A DNA stretch of 42,501 nt from an uncultured Alphaproteobacteria bacterium (lineage in GTDB: Bacteria > Pseudomonadota > Alphaproteobacteria > Rhizobiales > Aestuariivirgaceae), in NCBI GenBank assembly GCA_945957365.1, contig CAMFKI010000028.1, positions 1 to 42,501 on the forward strand. The letters run 5' to 3'. Positions within the stretch are counted from its first letter, which is position 1, and every line of letters begins with the position of its first letter. Shown here piece after piece: positions 39,640 through 42,501 of this stretch. The notes beneath the pieces were generated by a model, which was not told where the DNA came from, made no database searches, and saw nothing but the letters and a program-made list of their open reading frames with translations. The translations under genes were made by a program, and so were the position numbers.

Positions 39640-40320
39640 TCAATCCTCGGAGATGATCCGGTGGATGATGGCGCCCAGCACGCCGCCCACGATGGGCGCG
39701 AGCCAGAATACCCAGAGCTGCGCGATGTAAGGGCCACCGGCGAAGATCGCCGTCGCGGTGGAGCGCGCCGGGTTCACCGAGGTGTTGGACACCGGGATCG
39801 ACACCAGGTGGATCAGCGTCAGCGCCAGGCCGATGGCCAGCGGCGCGAAGCCCTTGGGCGCATTCTTGTGCGTGGTGCCGAGGATGACCACGAGGAACAT
39901 CGCCGTCATCACGATTTCGCAGGCCACCACGGAGGACAGCGCGTATTTTCCGGGCGACAGGTCGCCGAAGCCGTTGGAGGCGAAGCCGCCCAAATCGACG
40001 CCCGGCTTGCCCGTGGCGATGAGATAGAGGATCGCCGCACCGGCGATGCCGCCGAGGATCTGGGAGACCACATAGCCCGGCACGTCGCCCCAGGACATGC
40101 GCCCGGCGGTGGCCATGCCGACCGACACGGCAGGGTTGAAATGCGCGCCCGACACGTGGCCCACGGCATAGGCCATGGTCAGCACGGTCAAGCCGAATGC
40201 CAGCGCCACGCCGGCGAAGCCGATGCCGAGCTGCGGGAAGGCGGCGGCCAGCACGGCGGAGCCGCAGCCGCCGAACACCAGCCAGAATGTGCCGAAGAAT
40301 TCGGCAAAATACTTCTTCAT
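39640..40320 (-). CDS. aqpZ: Aquaporin Z, water channel
   Basis: 226 residues from ATG 40320. Six membrane helices and two NPA boxes (HFNPAVSVG and VNPARSTAT). The selectivity filter reads Phe, His (TLIHLVSIP), Thr (NTSVNPAR) and Arg, the AqpZ set for water rather than glycerol. GGGGGA lies ten bases before the ATG; an upstream in-frame ATG at 40353 is less likely. Inner-membrane location. Divergent from the DEAD-box helicase gene. Confidence 0.95.
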   Translation of the reverse strand: MKKYFAEFFGTFWLVFGGCGSAVLAAAFPQLGIGFAGVALAFGLTVLTMAYAVGHVSGAHFNPAVSVGMATAGRMSWGDVPGYVVSQILGGIAGAAILYLIATGKPGVDLGGFASNGFGDLSPGKYALSSVVACEIVMTAMFLVVILGTTHKNAPKGFAPLAIGLALTLIHLVSIPVSNTSVNPARSTATAIFAGGPYIAQLWVFWLAPIVGGVLGAIIHRIISED

Positions 40321-40575
40321 GAGTTCAGTTCCCCCATCTGTGAATGTCGCCACCGAACGGACGAATCGGCGGACCCGGCATGGTTACACCCGGAGACCAT
40401 CCAAGATTGTCCGTTCGGCGCCAATTCCGCAAGGCGGACGGCGGAGGCGAATTGACTTTCCCCACCGGAATCCCTATGTGCGCTGTAATCCAGTGCCCGG
40501 GCCTCTTGGCGCAATCCGCCCGCGGCGCACATTCGGACATCAAACCAAAGTCGCCAGAACGGTTTTTACCCCCAC

Positions 40576-42165
<1,590 letters not shown>

Positions 42166-42185
42166 TCGCGTCACCAGATCGACCG

Positions 42186-42211
42186 ATGGCCGGGCCCGCG
42201 CCCGGCCATTT
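42186..42211 (+). terminator. Terminator of the helicase gene
   Basis: ATGGCCGGGC (42186-42195) pairs with GCCCGGCCAT (42200-42209) around CCGC, followed by only TTG. Perfect stem, short T tail. Confidence 0.65.
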
Positions 42212-42261
42212 GCATTTCCGGGGACCGCGGCCCGGGTCCCGCCGCCCTCCCCCCAACGAGT

Positions 42262-42315
42262 CCTTCTCCCGTTGCGCAGCAATGGGAGAAGGTGCCCGAC
42301 AGGGCGGATGAGGGC
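42262..42315. repeat. Palindromic repeat CCTTCTCCC...GGGAGAAGG, copy 1
   Basis: CCTTCTCCC and GGGAGAAGG enclose a short spacer and are followed by GTGCCCGACAGGGCGGATGA. The element forms a hairpin; two further copies follow. Everything from 42212 to the window end is gene-free and consists largely of these elements. Confidence 0.8.
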
Positions 42316-42344
42316 CTCCCACCACGAGACCCGCCGCCGCAAGA

Positions 42345-42396
42345 GCCCTCATCCGGCCTTCGGCCACCTTCTCCCATCCTGCGGACGGGAGAAGGG
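42345..42396. repeat. Palindromic repeat, copy 2 (inverted)
   Basis: GCCCTCATCC at its left end is the reverse complement of the right end of copy 1, and CACCTTCTCCC...GGGAGAAGGG is the hairpin in opposite orientation. With copy 1 it makes an inverted pair, the layout of a BIME. Confidence 0.75.
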
Positions 42397-42450
42397 ACTG
42401 ACGCCGGCCAAGCCTCTGCACTGAAACAACATCAACGCCCGCGCCGCCAT

Positions 42451-42501
42451 CCCCTTCTCCCGTCGGCAAAGCCGATGGGAGAAGGTGCCCGACAGGGCGG
42501 A
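42451..42501. repeat. Palindromic repeat, copy 3 (runs off the window)
   Basis: CCCCTTCTCCCGTC...GGGAGAAGGTGCCCGACAGG repeats copy 1 in the same orientation and continues past the last base. Confidence 0.75.

Overview
The window is about 42.5 kb of a GC-rich chromosome. The order tig / clpP / clpX / lon, a glnB-glnA pair behind a sigma-54 promoter, an Omp25-like eight-strand barrel, an NtrC-type enhancer and dispersed REP-like palindromes all point to an alphaproteobacterium, most likely of the Hyphomicrobiales (Rhizobiales) type. The genus cannot be fixed from the sequence alone.

Region 1 (1-4730) is accessory DNA packed against the 3' end of a tRNA-Val gene. It starts with the end of a phage-type ClpP-like (S49) prohead protease. 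This is followed abruptly by a lower-GC TPR gene with no proper start, then a leftward cluster: an RHH protein, a small protein with a duplicated BrnA-like motif, a HEPN-like protein, the fragment of a phage/plasmid protein, and a second HEPN-like protein. A Tat-signal protein and a DUF3606 protein complete it. It reads as the tRNA-proximal end of an integrated or decayed element. The RHH / BrnA-like / HEPN cassette is the best candidate here for an undescribed toxin-antitoxin or defence module.

Region 2 (4731-20260) is mostly core genome: a secreted glycine-rich protein, a divergent nucleotidyltransferase / CDP-alcohol phosphatidyltransferase pair (a possible unusual phospholipid head group), the protein quality-control block (lon, clpX, clpP, tig) interrupted by a threonine-dehydratase-like PLP gene and a small membrane gene, tRNA-Leu, an EamA exporter coupled to the NAD(P)HX repair enzyme, and the nitrogen-control operon glnB-glnA.

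Region 3 (20261-29710) holds an outer-membrane barrel, an EamA transporter, a LysR-controlled catabolic operon (luciferase-like monooxygenase, 4-oxalocrotonate tautomerase-like protein, alpha/beta hydrolase), a GNAT-thioredoxin pair, a secreted lipase, and a LuxR regulator next to an arginine-deiminase-superfamily hydrolase.

Region 4 (29711-39190) contains a tight five-gene redox cluster (membrane-anchored alpha/beta hydrolase, HI0933-like flavoprotein, SDR without YxxxK, FAD-linked 2-hydroxyacid dehydrogenase, MsrQ-like haem protein). A GMC oxidoreductase follows, divergent from a galactonate-dehydratase-like enolase and a 3-hydroxyisobutyrate-dehydrogenase-like gene; these last genes look like sugar-acid or hydroxyacid catabolism.

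Region 5 (39191-42501) has a 449-base gene-free stretch ending in an orphan Rho-independent terminator (small-RNA candidate), aqpZ, a DEAD-box helicase with an arginine-rich tail, and a cluster of three palindromic repeats that runs off the end of the window.
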